Source of the DNA: Paracoccus tegillarcae
GTDB lineage: Bacteria > Pseudomonadota > Alphaproteobacteria > Rhodobacterales > Rhodobacteraceae
Assembly (NCBI RefSeq): GCF_002847305.1
Contig: NZ_CP025408.1
Location: 2,687,001-2,751,000, forward strand
Length of the DNA stretch: 64,000 nt
Direction of reading: 5' to 3'
Each line of letters begins with the position of its first letter. Position 1 is the stretch's first letter. Shown piece after piece: positions 43,380-52,234 of the stretch. The notes below the pieces were generated by a model that saw only the letters and a program-made list of their open reading frames with translations, was not told the DNA's origin and searched no databases. Made by a program: the position numbers and the translations under genes.

Positions 43380-44729
43380 TCAGATCGCCGCCAGTCCGGC
43401 CTCGGTTGCCGACAGGATCGTGGCGATGTCAGCGCTTTCGACGATCAGCGGCGGCGAAAAGATGATCATGTTGCCCGACACGCGCAGCATGGCACCGGAT
43501 TCGTAGGCGGCCTTCTGGACGGCCATGCCAACCTCCTTGCCTGCGGGTTTCTTGGTTGCCCGGTCCGAGACCAGTTCGATGGCGCACATCAGCCCTTCGC
43601 CGCGCACGTCGCCGACCACATCAAAGCGTCGGCCAAGATCCTGCAGGCCCGCAATCAGTTCCTGCCCGCGCGTGCCCGCATTTTCCCAGATCCGCAGACG
43701 ACGGATCTCTGCCAGAACCGCCAGCGCCGCCGCCGCCCCGACCGGGTGGCCGGAATAGGTGTAGCCGGTGTCGACCGAGGCAATGCCGGCCGTGTCGTTT
43801 TCGAATACATCGGCCACCTTTTCCGAAATCATCGTCGCGCCAAAGGGGAAATAGCCGTTGGTGATCGCCTTGGCTGTGCACATGAAGTCGGGCTGCACGC
43901 CCCAATGACGCGCGCCGCTTTCGCTGCCGGTGCGGCCAAAGGCGGTGATGACCTCATCCGAAATCAGCAGGATGCCATGCCGGTCGCAGGTCTCGCGCAC
44001 CGCTGGCATAAAGGACTTATGCGGCGGGTAGACGCCGCCCGCGCCCAGCACCGGCTCCATGATGAAGGCGGCAATGGTGTCTGCGCCCTGAAATGCGATC
44101 TCGTCCTCAAGCGCCGCAATGCAGAGCGCGGCAAGCTTTTCCGGGTCGGATTCGTCGAACGGGTTGCGGTACGCGTTCGGTGCGGGGATGTGGTGGCATC
44201 CGGCAAGCAGCGGCTCGTAGGCGGCGCGGAACTTGGAATTGCCGTTGACAGAGGCGCCGCCGAAATGTGTGCCGTGATAGCCTTTCTTGAGGCTGATGAA
44301 CTTGGTGCGGCCATTTTCGCCGCGCACGCGATGATATTGCCGTGCCAGTTTCAGCGCGGTCTCGACCGAATCCGAACCGCCTGATGTAAAGAAGGCGCGG
44401 GTCAATCCGTCCGGTGCGAAGAAATCGGCCAATTCGTAGCTGAGCTCGATGGCCTTGTCATTCGTCGTCCCGCGAAAGCAGGAATAATAGGGCAAGGCGG
44501 ACAGTTGCTCGGCAATCGCTCGTTTGGCCGGTTCGCAGGAATAGCCAAGATTGACATTCCACAATCCGCCCACCGCATCGACCACCTTGTGACCATCTAC
44601 GTCGATGATGCTGACACCCTCGCCACCGGTCACGATTGTCGGCGGGTTCATATGCGCATCGACCGGATGGGTCATCGGCTGCCAGAAGTTCCGGCCATTG
44701 TTTTCCTTGAGAAAATTCGAATCTTTCAT
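43380..44729 (-). CDS. class III aminotransferase (omega-amino acid/aspartate aminotransferase family)
   Basis: A 449-residue PLP enzyme. The family core includes RAFFTSGGSDSVETALKLARQYH, the ring-stacking KGYHGTHFGG, the cofactor Asp in LLISDEVITAFGRTG, and the Schiff-base Lys in CTAKAITNGYFPFGA. The group transaminates omega-amines such as beta-alanine, putrescine, taurine or aromatic amines to aldehydes or ketones. The ATG at 44729 is preceded by GAGGAGGAAAG. It forms an operon with the HAD gene and IclR gene upstream and is divergent from the TTT transporter. Substrate unknown; the nearby aldehyde dehydrogenase could take its product. Confidence 0.9.
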   Translation of the reverse strand: MKDSNFLKENNGRNFWQPMTHPVDAHMNPPTIVTGGEGVSIIDVDGHKVVDAVGGLWNVNLGYSCEPAKRAIAEQLSALPYYSCFRGTTNDKAIELSYELADFFAPDGLTRAFFTSGGSDSVETALKLARQYHRVRGENGRTKFISLKKGYHGTHFGGASVNGNSKFRAAYEPLLAGCHHIPAPNAYRNPFDESDPEKLAALCIAALEDEIAFQGADTIAAFIMEPVLGAGGVYPPHKSFMPAVRETCDRHGILLISDEVITAFGRTGSESGARHWGVQPDFMCTAKAITNGYFPFGATMISEKVADVFENDTAGIASVDTGYTYSGHPVGAAAALAVLAEIRRLRIWENAGTRGQELIAGLQDLGRRFDVVGDVRGEGLMCAIELVSDRATKKPAGKEVGMAVQKAAYESGAMLRVSGNMIIFSPPLIVESADIATILSATEAGLAAI

Positions 44730-44739
44730 GCTTTCCTCC

Positions 44740-45405
44740 TCAGGCGATTGCGGACACGCCAAGCAAGTCGAGGGCGCGGGCATAGGACGCGCCGGGGTTG
44801 GTGACATCGAAATGAACGGTTTGCATGCCGACACGTTCGGCGCCGGCAATGTTGCGCGCCTGATCATCCACAAAGACGCAATCGGCAGGCGCAAGCCCAA
44901 GCTGAATGATGCAATCTTCATAGGCGCGTGGATCGGGTTTCAGGATCCGGGTGTAGGTCGCATCGACCACCACATCGAGATCGTCCCAAAAGGGCAGGCC
45001 ATGCCTGAAATCCGCGCCGTAAAAGAGATCAAGCTCATTCGAGAGAACGGCGAGTTTCAGCCCCGACGCCTTGACGGTCTTCATCGCGGCCAGCGCCTCG
45101 GGGCGCAGGATTTCGCTGGCCTCCGCACCGCGTGCGGCGATCACGAATTCCTGCATCAAGGTCCATTCCGCACCGACCAGGGCGCCCACCTCTTGCGTGC
45201 GGGTCAGCCAATAGTCACGCTCGCTGATCTCGTCGGCCTGCATCGCGCGCCAGAGCGGGTCACCCGCCGGGTCAAAGGGGCCGCGCCATGTCAGGCTGCC
45301 CGGTGCCAGTCCGAGCGCGCGTTCAGAATGCTCATGGGTTTCGAACATCGTGCGGCTGATGACGCCGCCGAAATCCAGGACAAGCGCGCCTTGTGGGTCA
45401 GTCAT
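44740..45405 (-). CDS. HAD-family hydrolase (HAD-IA, YihX-like)
   Basis: A 221-residue haloacid-dehalogenase-fold hydrolase. Motif I is LVLDFGGVIS, with Gly in place of the usual second Asp, as in the YihX-like branch. Motif II is AVLSNE, Motif III the Lys in RILKPDPRAYE, and Motif IV CVFVDDQARN. It would remove phosphate from, or otherwise hydrolyse, a small metabolite. The start overlaps the IclR gene by eight bases, and the aminotransferase follows ten bases after its stop. The substrate is not visible; a phosphorylated amine from the divergent kinase operon is a speculative option. Confidence 0.85.
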   Translation of the reverse strand: MTDPQGALVLDFGGVISRTMFETHEHSERALGLAPGSLTWRGPFDPAGDPLWRAMQADEISERDYWLTRTQEVGALVGAEWTLMQEFVIAARGAEASEILRPEALAAMKTVKASGLKLAVLSNELDLFYGADFRHGLPFWDDLDVVVDATYTRILKPDPRAYEDCIIQLGLAPADCVFVDDQARNIAGAERVGMQTVHFDVTNPGASYARALDLLGVSAIA

Positions 45406-46180
45406 GCTGCCAAACTCTCTTGATCGATTGGGGAAAGACGCCGCCAAGCTCTTCGGTGACGTCAATGGATCCGGATTTGAGCGCGTCCCTGATCCGCGCT
45501 TCCAGTTCATCGGTATGGCGCGAGACCGGGATGGCCACCGCCAGTGAGCCGATGGACAATTCGCCGATGTCGAAGATCGGGGCGGCAAAGGAACGAACAT
45601 CTGTCTCGAACCCCTGATCGACATGGGCGATGCCCGATGCGCGGGTCCGCGCGACCTCTTGGCGCAGGCCGCCCGGGTCGGTGATCGTGCGATCGGTCCA
45701 TTGCTCCAACGGTTGGGACAGGACACGGTCCAGCAGATCCGGTGCCCCGAACGCAAGCTGACACAGGCCAGAGGATGTCGCGTGCATGGGCAGGATCTCT
45801 GAGGGTTTGAGATGCACCCGCGTGCCATGAATTGTTGCGTCATGATGATAGAGCGGCGACATCGCCGCGCCGTCAAACAGGGCAACATGCACCAGTTCGC
45901 CCAGTGTTTCGGATATGCGATCCACCAGTGGCTTGACCGCCGCACGGGTTGGAAACAGCATCTCGCGAACGGCCGCCAGCCTCAGAATCGCCGGGCCAAG
46001 GCGATACGCACGAGACGCCGTATTCTTTTCTAGAAAGCCTGATTCGGTCAGTTCGGTCAGATGGCGATGCACGGTCGCCTTGTCCTGTCCGCTGAGCTTG
46101 CGAAACTCGGTCAAGCCGATCTCTGGCCTCTCTGTCGAAAAGAAATTCAGCAAGTTCAGTGATTTGGTGATTGTACCCAC
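45398..46180 (-). CDS. IclR-family transcriptional regulator
   Basis: About 260 residues. The N-terminal winged helix (TITKSLNLLNFFSTERPEIGLTEFRKLSGQDKATVHRHL) is followed by the IclR effector domain (HATSSGLCQLAFGAPDL; VDQGFETDVRSFAAPIFD). I chose GTG 46180, with AAGG seven bases upstream; ATG 46225 is the alternative and adds 15 residues. It is divergent from the TTT transporter operon and heads the HAD/aminotransferase genes, so it probably regulates both directions. A near-perfect dyad at 46310-46326 is a likely binding site. Confidence 0.9.
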   Translation of the reverse strand: MGTITKSLNLLNFFSTERPEIGLTEFRKLSGQDKATVHRHLTELTESGFLEKNTASRAYRLGPAILRLAAVREMLFPTRAAVKPLVDRISETLGELVHVALFDGAAMSPLYHHDATIHGTRVHLKPSEILPMHATSSGLCQLAFGAPDLLDRVLSQPLEQWTDRTITDPGGLRQEVARTRASGIAHVDQGFETDVRSFAAPIFDIGELSIGSLAVAIPVSRHTDELEARIRDALKSGSIDVTEELGGVFPQSIKRVWQHD

Positions 46181-46265
46181 GTTCAGACCTTGCCTGCTTG
46201 GGCGAGTGTTCGTCGCAAAAATCATGCGCCGGATCGCCGGGTTAATAGTTGCCTTGATAAATTGT

Positions 46266-46326
46266 TTGACAGATGTGCCTCAGTTGTTCAATGTATTTTT
46301 GCGACAATAGGTTCACATAATGAACC
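46266..46326 (+). promoter_or_regulatory. tctC promoter with IclR-type operator
   Basis: A consensus -35 (TTGACA, 46266-46271) is followed by an AT-rich -10 region near 46287-46299. Just downstream lies the perfect inverted repeat GGTTCA-CATAA-TGAACC at 46310-46326. The dyad is well placed to block transcription of the TTT operon starting at 46366, and IclR proteins bind such short palindromes. Confidence 0.65.
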
Positions 46327-46365
46327 CTAAGAGCATGGCGTCTGATCCGCCAAAGGGAGTAGGAA

Positions 46366-47301
46366 ATGAAGAAACGCGTATTGGTTCTCGCCGCAGCCTC
46401 GGCCCTCGCCGCAACGGCCGCGGTTGCGGAATACCCCGACAAGCCGGTGAGCTTCATCGTTCCGTGGCCGCCGGGCGATCTTGAGGATATTCTGACGCGC
46501 CTGATTGCCGACGAGTTCCAAGAGATGTACGGCGTTCCGGCAGCCGTCGTGAACAAGCCTGGCGGCGGCGGCGGTCCTTTCCCCGGTGCCGTGGACGTCG
46601 CGACCGCTGATCCAGATGGTTACACCATCGGATCTTTCGTGACCGATGTGCCCATCAGCGCCGCAGAGGTCGGGATTCCGCAACTGGACCCGAACCCTTT
46701 CGAACCCATCGGGATTTTCATGACCTACCCGTTCGTCATCGCCGTGGGCGCAGACGCGCCCTACAGCACCTGGGAAGAACTGGCCGCCTACGGCAAGGAA
46801 AACGACGTGGCCGTCGGGCATTTCGGCAGCTTTCTGCCCCCCACCCAGATCACCTTCGCCGCAGCGATCGAGTCGGGCTTTGACTTTTCCAGCGAGGCCG
46901 CTTTCGACGCGCTGGACTGCAATACGCTGGATTCGGGCGATGTCGACGTGATCAACACGACGCTGCAACAGATCTTTCCGTGCAAGGACAGCGTCAAGAT
47001 CCTCGCCTCCATCGGTTCGGAACGGATCGGCATCACGCCCGATGTCCCAACCGTCCAGGAACTCGTGCCTGATCTGACGCTGTCGCTCTGGAACGGTCTT
47101 TTCGTGCACAAGGATGTGCCGGCAGAGGCGCGCGAAAAGATCGAGGCGGCGGCCAAATCGGCGCTGGAAAAAGAGGCGGCCCAGAAGCTGATCGAACAGA
47201 CCGGTGTTCTGATCTACTGGCAGAACGCGGAAGAATCAGCCGCCCAGATCGAGGCTGACACGGCAGTGATCGAACGGGTCGCAGAAATTCTCGGAAATTA
47301 A
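46366..47301 (+). CDS. TTT transporter substrate-binding protein (TctC family)
   Basis: A 311-residue periplasmic binding protein with a signal peptide (about 1-21, cleaved AVA-EYPDKPV). The mature start, YPDKPVSFIVPWPPGDLEDILTRLIADEF, the GGGGGPFPGAVDVATADPDGYTIG region and PDVPTVQELVPDL are typical of Bug/TctC receptors. The family mostly binds carboxylates, amino acids and related compounds. It has a strong ribosome site (GGGAGTAGGAA), and an IclR operator overlaps its promoter. It is the first gene of a seven-gene operon. Confidence 0.93.
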   Translation: MKKRVLVLAAASALAATAAVAEYPDKPVSFIVPWPPGDLEDILTRLIADEFQEMYGVPAAVVNKPGGGGGPFPGAVDVATADPDGYTIGSFVTDVPISAAEVGIPQLDPNPFEPIGIFMTYPFVIAVGADAPYSTWEELAAYGKENDVAVGHFGSFLPPTQITFAAAIESGFDFSSEAAFDALDCNTLDSGDVDVINTTLQQIFPCKDSVKILASIGSERIGITPDVPTVQELVPDLTLSLWNGLFVHKDVPAEAREKIEAAAKSALEKEAAQKLIEQTGVLIYWQNAEESAAQIEADTAVIERVAEILGN

Positions 47302-47315
47302 GCCCGGATCACCAA

Positions 47316-47339
47316 CGGGGTGGCGATGCAGCCGCCCCG
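47316..47339 (+). promoter_or_regulatory. hairpin between tctC and tctB
   Basis: CGGGGTGGC (47316-47324) pairs with GCCGCCCCG (47331-47339), nine pairs with one G-U and a GATGCA loop, with no T-run. It probably protects the binding-protein message or lowers permease expression, like the stem found after the TRAP binding-protein gene. Confidence 0.55.
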
Positions 47340-47364
47340 CCAAATTTCAGGGGAGTGCCTCCGC

Positions 47365-47907
47365 GTGTCTCGCGTCCAGACCCTTCAAGAGTTGTTCAAA
47401 CGCTATCGGCGGCCCGGCGACAAGGTCTTTGCCTTCGCCTTTTTCATGCTGTCATTGTTTCTGCTGACCCAACTGCCGCACGAGACGGAATGGGTTGAGA
47501 AACGCACCAACTGGTATGCGCAACCGATGCTGTGGTCATCGATCGGTGTGCTGGGGATGGTGTTCTTCGGCTTCCTGCATCTGGTCAGCACCTGGATTTC
47601 GCCAAAGATCCCGGGGCGCTGGAAAGAGGTTGGCTTTTGGCTGCAATCTCTGGAATTTGTTGTCTATTTCCTGATTTACGTCGCGATTGTTCCGCAATTG
47701 GGCTACCTGCCGTCGACGCTGTTCTTCTGCCTGTTTCTGGCTGTGCGAACCGGGTTTCGGACCGCGAACATGCTGCTCTATGCGGCTGTATTTGCCTGTG
47801 TCACCGCAATCTTCTTTCGTGGCTTTCTGCAGGTGAAGATCCCGGCAGGCGCCATTTACGATTACCTGCCCGAACCTCTGCGCGGCATCGCGCTGATCTA
47901 CCTGTGA
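47365..47907 (+). CDS. TTT transporter small permease (TctB family)
   Basis: A 180-residue membrane protein with four hydrophobic helices, typical of TctB: one near residues 18-36, one near 55-75, and a pair from about 95 to 155. I chose GTG 47365, with GGGGAG upstream; ATG 47320 falls inside the hairpin after tctC. It is encoded between the binding protein and the large permease, as in all TTT operons. Sequence conservation in this subunit is low, so the assignment rests on topology and position. Confidence 0.82.
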   Translation: MSRVQTLQELFKRYRRPGDKVFAFAFFMLSLFLLTQLPHETEWVEKRTNWYAQPMLWSSIGVLGMVFFGFLHLVSTWISPKIPGRWKEVGFWLQSLEFVVYFLIYVAIVPQLGYLPSTLFFCLFLAVRTGFRTANMLLYAAVFACVTAIFFRGFLQVKIPAGAIYDYLPEPLRGIALIYL

Positions 47908-47914
47908 GGCGCTG

Positions 47915-49435
47915 ATGGACACGCTGCTATCCTCAATTCAGATCCTCGCCCAATGGCAGGTTCTTGTCGCCCTGCTGATCGGCTCTGTCGGGGGTGTCAT
48001 CATCGGCGCGCTTCCCGGTGTCGGGGCGCCTGTTGCCATCGCCATTCTGCTGCCCGCGACCTTTGCCTTTGAGCCCATTGTGGGGCTGACGATGATGCTG
48101 GGCGTCTATGGGTCATCGATGTATGGCGGGGCGCTGCCCGCGGTGCTGATCAACACGCCCGGAACGGCGGTGAACGCGCTGACCACCTATGACGGCTATC
48201 CGATGACCAAGCGCGGCGAAGGGCGTCGCGCGCTGTCGCTGGCCTATTCGGCCTCTTTCTTCGGCGGCATCTTTTCGATCCTCTGCCTGATTGTTCTGTC
48301 GCCAGCCCTCGCCGCCATCGCGCCGCATTTCGGCAGCCGAGAGATATTTCTGGCCGCTTTTCTCGGCATTGTGCTGGTCGTGCTCGCGCATCGCGGGCAG
48401 GTCTTTGCCGCCGCCATGCTCGCCTTTTTCGGTATTTTTCTCCAGACCGTCGGGCTGGAGCCGGTCAAATATACAGCGCGCTATACGTTCGACGTGGCCT
48501 TCCTGTCGGGCGGGATCGATCTGATTGTCGTGGTGCTGGGCCTGTTCGCCGTTTCACAGTCACTGCTGCTGCTGACCGACAAGGACCATGCGCCGGGCGA
48601 GGCCAAGATGGAGGGCAACCTGTTCTCGGGCATGAAGGAACTGATTGGCTACAAGCGGGTCGCCACGGTGTCGTCCAGCCTCGGCGTCATCATGGGCATG
48701 ATCCCCGGCACCGGAGAGTTCACGGCGCAGTTCCTGTCCTATACCTACGCCCAGAAAACCTCGAAGGATCCGGACAAGTTTGGCGATGGCTCGCCCGAAG
48801 GGCTGATCGCGTCCGAGGCGTCCAACAATGCGGTGCCCGGCGCTGCGATGATCCCGTTGCTGGCGCTGGGGATACCGGGCGAGGCGCTGACGGCGATGAT
48901 GCTGTCGGTGCTATATATTCACAACGTGACGCCGGGTCCGGCACTGTTCCAGAACCAGCTCGACTTTGTCATCGCACTCTATATCGCACTGATCCTGCTC
49001 AACATCATCGTTGTCGCCTTCCTGATGGTTTCGACCAACTGGCTGCTGAGGATCATCACCATTCCCACTCGTTTCCTCGGCATCATGATCCTGACGCTCG
49101 CGTTTGTCGGCGTCTATTCCATGCGGAACGCGATTTCGGATTGTGCTGTTGCCGCAGGTTTTGGCGTCTTCGGGATGATCCTGAAACGGCTGAATCTGCC
49201 GATCGTGCCGATCATCCTTGGCATGGTTCTGGGCGGGATCATGGAGGTAAAGCTGCGCTCGGCCATGGCGCGCGTCAACACGCCGCTAGATTTCATTGAT
49301 CGGCCCATCGCGGCGTTTCTCTTTGTGATGATCCTGCTGGTCTTTGCCATCCACATCCGCGCCGCGATCCGCGAACACCGCCTGAAAGTGGGTAAGGGTA
49401 AGGTCGGGCCGGAAGAAAACACCCAACATGGATAA
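47915..49435 (+). CDS. TTT transporter large permease (TctA family)
   Basis: A 506-residue integral membrane protein with about 12 helices. The TctA signature is clear: GALPGVGAPVAIAILLPATF, YGSSMYGGALPAVLINTPGT, and its internal repeat GMIPGTGEFTAQFLSY and NNAVPGAAMIPLLALGIPGE. It transports the cargo delivered by the TctC protein using an ion gradient. It is followed five bases later by the aldehyde dehydrogenase gene, so transporter and catabolic enzymes share one transcript. Confidence 0.95.
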   Translation: MDTLLSSIQILAQWQVLVALLIGSVGGVIIGALPGVGAPVAIAILLPATFAFEPIVGLTMMLGVYGSSMYGGALPAVLINTPGTAVNALTTYDGYPMTKRGEGRRALSLAYSASFFGGIFSILCLIVLSPALAAIAPHFGSREIFLAAFLGIVLVVLAHRGQVFAAAMLAFFGIFLQTVGLEPVKYTARYTFDVAFLSGGIDLIVVVLGLFAVSQSLLLLTDKDHAPGEAKMEGNLFSGMKELIGYKRVATVSSSLGVIMGMIPGTGEFTAQFLSYTYAQKTSKDPDKFGDGSPEGLIASEASNNAVPGAAMIPLLALGIPGEALTAMMLSVLYIHNVTPGPALFQNQLDFVIALYIALILLNIIVVAFLMVSTNWLLRIITIPTRFLGIMILTLAFVGVYSMRNAISDCAVAAGFGVFGMILKRLNLPIVPIILGMVLGGIMEVKLRSAMARVNTPLDFIDRPIAAFLFVMILLVFAIHIRAAIREHRLKVGKGKVGPEENTQHG

Positions 49436-49440
49436 ACGAA

Positions 49441-50928
49441 ATGCTTGAACAATCTGCCATCGACGCGCTGCGCGTCGAGACGCTCTCTGCCCGTGGGCAT
49501 TTTATCGATGGCCGGTCCGTGGATGCGGGCGACAGCCGGGCGCTGGACGTGGTGTCACCGATAGACGGGCAGGTGCTGACCACAATCGCCGACGGCACGC
49601 CGGCGGTTATGGACCGGGCGGTGGCTGTGGCGCGTGCTGCGTTTGAGGACGGACGCTGGTCGCGTCTGGCCCCGGCTGCCCGCAAGAAGGTGCTGCTGAA
49701 ACTGGCCGATCTGATCGAGCGGCGGGCGCTGGCGCTGACGGTGCTGGGCGTGCGCGACAACGGCACAGAGATCAACATGGCCTACAAGGCCGAGGCGCTT
49801 TCGGCAGCGGCCACCTTTCGCTATTATGCCGAGGCCATCGACAAGGTCTTTGGCCAGATCGCGCCCACCGCGCCGGACATTCTGGGCCTTGTCCACCACG
49901 CGCCGGTGGGGGTCGTCGGTGCCATCGTGCCTTGGAATTTCCCGTTGATGATCGGCGCATGGAAGATAGCGCCGGCGCTGGCGGCCGGTAATTCCATTGT
50001 GCTGAAACCGGCGGAATCGGCGTCGCTGTCGCTTTTGATGATCGCAGAACTGGCCGCCGAAGCCGGTGTGCCTGACGGCGTGTTCAATGTGGTCACCGGC
50101 AAGGGCGCGGTCGTCGGTGAGGCGCTGGCGCTGTCGATGGATGTAGATATCCTGGTATTCACGGGCTCTGGCGCGACGGGGCGGCGGCTCATGGAATACG
50201 CGGCGCGCTCCAACCTCAAGCGGTGCTATCTCGAACTGGGTGGCAAATCGCCCAACATCATCTTCAACGACGCCAAGGATCTGGCACAGGCCGCCAAGGT
50301 TTCGGCCGCAGGGATCTTTCGCAATTCCGGGCAGGTCTGTGTCGCGGGTTCGCGGTTGCTGGTGCAGGAAGACATTCATGATGATTTCGTAGCCGAGCTA
50401 TGTCGCCACGCCGAGGCGTTCCGGGTCGGCGATCCGCTGGATCTGAGCAGCCAGATCGGCGCGGTTCATTCACTGCCTGAACTGGAGGCAAACCTGTCTT
50501 TTGTCGAGAAGGCGGCCAGCGAGGGCGCCGAACGCGCCACCGGCGGCGACCGCATCCTGACCGAGACCGGGGGCTATTACATGCAACCGACCGTGATGAC
50601 CGGGGTAAAACCGCAGGACACCCTGTCGCAACAAGAGGTCTTTGGCCCGGTGCTGGCCGTGACCCACTTCAAGGACGAGGCCGAGGCGCTGCGCATTGCC
50701 AATTCCACGGTCTACGGTCTGGCGGCTGGGGTCTGGACCGCAGACCTTTCGCGCGCGCATCGCATGGTGGCGGGCATCCGGGCCGGTGTGGTGCATGTCA
50801 ACACCTATGGCGGGCCCGATATGACGGTGCCGCTGGGCGGGGTAAAACAGTCCGGCAACGGGCATGACAAGTCACTGCACGCGCTGGAGAAATACGTCGA
50901 TCTCAAGACCGCCTGGATCCAGCTGTGA
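49441..50928 (+). CDS. aldehyde dehydrogenase (PuuC-like group)
   Basis: A 495-residue NAD(P)-dependent ALDH. E265 lies in YLELGGKSP and C300 in RNSGQVCVAGSR, with cofactor-binding VPWNFPLMIGAWKIAPALAAGN. The whole resembles the gamma-glutamyl-aminobutyraldehyde/betaine-aldehyde type. It is directly between the TctA permease and an AGXT2L-like PLP enzyme plus kinase. If that enzyme is a phospho-lyase, its product is an aldehyde, and this dehydrogenase would oxidise it (inference). The ribosome site is weak, so translation may be coupled to tctA. Confidence 0.9.
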   Translation: MLEQSAIDALRVETLSARGHFIDGRSVDAGDSRALDVVSPIDGQVLTTIADGTPAVMDRAVAVARAAFEDGRWSRLAPAARKKVLLKLADLIERRALALTVLGVRDNGTEINMAYKAEALSAAATFRYYAEAIDKVFGQIAPTAPDILGLVHHAPVGVVGAIVPWNFPLMIGAWKIAPALAAGNSIVLKPAESASLSLLMIAELAAEAGVPDGVFNVVTGKGAVVGEALALSMDVDILVFTGSGATGRRLMEYAARSNLKRCYLELGGKSPNIIFNDAKDLAQAAKVSAAGIFRNSGQVCVAGSRLLVQEDIHDDFVAELCRHAEAFRVGDPLDLSSQIGAVHSLPELEANLSFVEKAASEGAERATGGDRILTETGGYYMQPTVMTGVKPQDTLSQQEVFGPVLAVTHFKDEAEALRIANSTVYGLAAGVWTADLSRAHRMVAGIRAGVVHVNTYGGPDMTVPLGGVKQSGNGHDKSLHALEKYVDLKTAWIQL

Positions 50929-50938
50929 GGACATGACC

Positions 50939-52234
50939 ATGACCCTGCCGTCTGCATCTGCCGCCCTGATCGAGCGCCGCGCGCGGTTGCTTGGACCGAA
51001 TGTCGCGACCTTTTACGACGAGCCCGTGCATGTCGTGAAAGGCGAAGGCGTCTGGCTGTGGGATGCAGATGGGCGCAAATACCTGGATTGCTATAACAAC
51101 GTGCCTCATGTGGGGCATTGCAACGAACGGGTCGTCGAGGCGATCTGCCAGCAGGCGCGCAGGCTGAACACCCATACGCGCTATCTGCATGACGGCATCC
51201 TCGACTATATCGAAAGGCTGACGGCAACCTTTGATCGCAGCCTGTCCACCGCGATCATGACCTGTACCGGATCAGAGGCGAACGACATCGCCCTGCGCAT
51301 GGCCGAAAGCATGACCGGCAAGCGCGGGATCATCGCCACGGACGCCACCTATCATGGCAACACCGCGCTGGTCAGCCAGCTTTCCCGCAGCAACATCCCC
51401 GAGGTCGGGTTCGGTCTGGACCAATATTTCCGCCACGTCCCGGCGCCGGACAGCTATCGCAACCCTGACCCGGACGGCGCCCTTTTCGCGCAGGCCGTCG
51501 CCGAACAGATCGCCGAATTGCAGGCATCGGGCATCGGGTTTGCGGCACTGATCGTCTGCCCGTTCTTTCTCAACGAAGGGTTCCCGACGCAGGCCGATGG
51601 CTGGCTCAAACCTGCGGCAGAGGTGGTGCGCAAGGCGGGCGGGCTGCTGATCTGCGATGAGGTGCAATCGGGGTTCGGCCGGATCGGCAGTCATTTCTGG
51701 GCCCATCAGAAACAGGGGGTCGTGCCCGATATCGTCGTTCTGGGCAAACCGATGGCCAACGGGCACCCCGTTGGCGCCGTCGTCACCACGCCAGAGATCA
51801 TGGCCGGGTTCCGGACCGCGTTTCGATATTTCAACACATTCGGCGGCAACCCGGTATCCTGTGCGGCGGCGATGGCGGTGCTGGACGAGTTGCAGGACAG
51901 GGACCTCATGGCGCACGCGGCCAGAGTGGGGGCCTATGCCCACGAGCGTCTAAAGGCATTGGCGCAGAAATACGATGTGATTGGCGATCTGCGTGGCTCG
52001 GGCATGGTTTTCGGGGCCGAGATGGTTCTCGACCGCGAAAGCAAGGCACCGGCCAGTGAATTCACCGACCGGGTCATCAACAAGATGCGGCAGCGCGGGA
52101 TCATCCATTCCAAGCTTGGCCGACACAAGAACACGCTGAAGATCCGCCCTCCGATGCCCTTTGGCACAGAGCACGCGGACCTGCTTTTCGACACGCTGGA
52201 CGCGGTTCTGGCCGAAACGCCGCTGGCCGCATGA
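50939..52234 (+). CDS. AGXT2L-like class III PLP enzyme, candidate phospho-lyase for a phosphorylated amino-alcohol
   Basis: A 431-residue fold-type I PLP enzyme with K270 ([13 protein letters not shown]) and D240 ([13 protein letters not shown]). Its sequence follows the AGXT2L subgroup rather than ordinary transaminases: [57 protein letters not shown]. In animals that subgroup contains ethanolamine-phosphate and 5-phosphohydroxylysine phospho-lyases, which release an aldehyde, ammonia and phosphate. An APH-fold kinase gene follows with a four-base overlap and an ALDH gene precedes it, the three activities such a route needs. Start: ATG 50939 with GAGG eight bases upstream; ATG 50933 is possible. 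An ordinary omega-transaminase remains the alternative. Confidence 0.78.
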   Translation: MTLPSASAALIERRARLLGPNVATFYDEPVHVVKGEGVWLWDADGRKYLDCYNNVPHVGHCNERVVEAICQQARRLNTHTRYLHDGILDYIERLTATFDRSLSTAIMTCTGSEANDIALRMAESMTGKRGIIATDATYHGNTALVSQLSRSNIPEVGFGLDQYFRHVPAPDSYRNPDPDGALFAQAVAEQIAELQASGIGFAALIVCPFFLNEGFPTQADGWLKPAAEVVRKAGGLLICDEVQSGFGRIGSHFWAHQKQGVVPDIVVLGKPMANGHPVGAVVTTPEIMAGFRTAFRYFNTFGGNPVSCAAAMAVLDELQDRDLMAHAARVGAYAHERLKALAQKYDVIGDLRGSGMVFGAEMVLDRESKAPASEFTDRVINKMRQRGIIHSKLGRHKNTLKIRPPMPFGTEHADLLFDTLDAVLAETPLAA

